From positions 310,001 to 374,000 of the forward strand of contig NZ_LIRF01000007.1 of assembly GCF_001297705.1 (NCBI RefSeq): a DNA stretch of 64,000 bases, given 5' to 3'. Shown here in pieces: positions 62,919 through 64,000 of this stretch. The notes under the pieces were generated by a model. That model saw nothing but the letters and a program-made list of their open reading frames with translations. It was not told the origin of the DNA and searched no databases. Source of the DNA: Chryseobacterium sp. ERMR1:04 (lineage in GTDB: Bacteria; Bacteroidota; Bacteroidia; Flavobacteriales; Weeksellaceae). Position 1 is the stretch's first letter; each line of letters opens with the position of its first letter. The position numbers and the translations under genes are program-made.

Positions 62919-64000
62919 ATGAATATTAAAGATATAATAGAAGGGAAACTTTCAGAGATTATTTTAAATGTATATCAGTTAAAAGACATCAAGCTGGAAG
63001 TTCAGGAAAATAAAACTGAATTTGAAGGCGATTTTACAATTGTTACTTTTCCATTGGTAAAGCAGTTGAAGAAAAATCCTGAAAGTATTGGTGTTGAGCT
63101 GGGGGATGCTTTAACAACACAAACAGAATTATTGGAAAGTTTTAATGTGGTTAAAGGGTTCCTTAATGTTAAAGTTAAAAATCAATTCTTTGTAGATCAA
63201 TTTAGATCGGTAACAGAAGGTTTCTCAACAATAGAAAAGAAGGATGCTACGGTAATGGTAGAATATTCTTCTCCAAATACCAATAAGCCTTTGCACTTAG
63301 GGCACGTAAGAAATAATTTATTAGGTTTTTCTGTTGCTCAGATTCTTAAGGAAGCTGGATATGATGTGATTAAGTCTCAAATTATCAACGATAGAGGAAT
63401 TCATATTTGTAAGTCGATGTTGGCTTGGGAGAAGTTTGGTAAGGGAGAGACTCCTGAGGCTACCCATACAAAAGGCGATCATTTTGTTGGAAAATATTAT
63501 GTGGAATTTGATAAGGAATTAAAAAGACAGACAAATATTATTTTTAATGATTTTAGAATAAATAAGTTTGACAATTTTGATACAAGTAAAAAAGCAGAAG
63601 TTCAAGCTTTAAATGAAAAAATTGATCTTCTTGATAGTAAGAAAAAGGAATTGCTTAATACTGTAAATTTTGAGGAGCTATCAATATTACATGAGCAATT
63701 TAAAAATCAACTTGAAATCAGCTTAGATGATAATTTATTAATTGCTGGAGTTCCAAAAAGAGTAGAGGAAAATATTTCAGATGAAGCCGAATTGGAATTA
63801 GTAAAAAAAGAATCAAAAATATTTATCAATTTATTTAAAGATGTATTAGATGTTGAAGATAAGCTTGAGATCGAAAAATCAAATCTAAAAGAAATTTGTA
63901 AACCAGCTTCTGAAATTATGAAAGAAGCTCAGCAAATGCTTTTAGATTGGGAGAAAGGCGATGAAAAGGTAAGAAATCTTTGGAATGAAATGAACTCTTG
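62919..64000 (+). CDS. argS: Arginine-tRNA ligase, 5' part (runs off the window)
   Basis: From ATG 62919 (MNIKDIIEGKLSEIILNVYQ) the frame is open to the window end, about 360 residues of a usual 575-590. It shows the additional N-terminal domain and the class I HIGH motif in SSPNTNKPLHLGHVRNN, followed by QIINDRGIHICKSMLAW. Between YYVEFDKELKRQ (to about residue 204) and KEAQQMLLDWEKGDEKV (from about 335) there are about 130 residues where typical ArgS has some 25; the extra part is charged and coiled-coil-like. KMSKS and the anticodon domain lie outside the window. Confidence 0.9.
   Translation, partial: MNIKDIIEGKLSEIILNVYQLKDIKLEVQENKTEFEGDFTIVTFPLVKQLKKNPESIGVELGDALTTQTELLESFNVVKGFLNVKVKNQFFVDQFRSVTEGFSTIEKKDATVMVEYSSPNTNKPLHLGHVRNNLLGFSVAQILKEAGYDVIKSQIINDRGIHICKSMLAWEKFGKGETPEATHTKGDHFVGKYYVEFDKELKRQTNIIFNDFRINKFDNFDTSKKAEVQALNEKIDLLDSKKKELLNTVNFEELSILHEQFKNQLEISLDDNLLIAGVPKRVEENISDEAELELVKKESKIFINLFKDVLDVEDKLEIEKSNLKEICKPASEIMKEAQQMLLDWEKGDEKVRNLWNEMNS

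Overview
The window is chromosomal DNA of a low-GC Bacteroidota, most likely a Chryseobacterium-type flavobacterium (genus by inference). Evidence: SusC/SusD pairs, type IX secretion (T9SS) C-terminal sorting domains, a GLPGLI protein, TTG/TTTG-N17-21-TAnnTTTG promoters, and double-glycine 'bacteriocin-like' peptides. No rRNA, tRNA, CRISPR, transposase or prophage genes were seen.

Layout. 1-7.6 kb: minus-strand secreted or lipoprotein genes of mostly unknown function (DUF6794, a Kelch-repeat T9SS protein, GLPGLI), a frameshifted orphan parD and a REP/BIME pair. 7.8-10.7 kb: a lone AT-rich SIR2-TPR gene, a candidate anti-phage NADase. 10.8-13.1 kb: groES, an unannotated 58-aa gene and groEL, behind a sigma-54-like promoter and a repeat array. 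13.1-13.9 kb: non-coding repeats, one MITE-like. 13.9-19.2 kb: dicarboxylate and citrate transporters and a DUF2490 protein, divergent from a LytS/LytTR two-component pair. 19.5-24.5 kb: tandem M1 peptidases, the second with an amber codon. 24.7-29.3 kb: HupE/UreJ, a T9SS subtilase and a DUF6702 protein. 29.3-33.8 kb: three paralogous secreted proteins; two share a duplicated structured 5' leader and the third is broken twice. 33.9-41 kb: acpH, a metzincin, radA, yceI and two related surface proteins.

41.1-47.8 kb holds an operon-like cluster matching the uncharacterised E. coli ynbABCD genes (CDP-alcohol phosphatidyltransferase, CdsA-like, hydrolase-methyltransferase, PAP2/dual-specificity phosphatase) plus an SDR and a patatin-like protein with altered catalytic motifs. 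It points to an undescribed phospholipid-modifying pathway. 47.9-52.8 kb: pyrG, yidC, a double-glycine peptide and rnhB. 53.3-62.5 kb: two susCD pairs, the first susC frameshifted at a G run. The window ends with a second double-glycine peptide and a 5'-partial argS carrying an unusual insertion.

Five genes are interrupted: four by apparent single-base deletions and two by nonsense codons (one gene has both kinds). Reads are needed to separate assembly error, phase variation and true pseudogenes.
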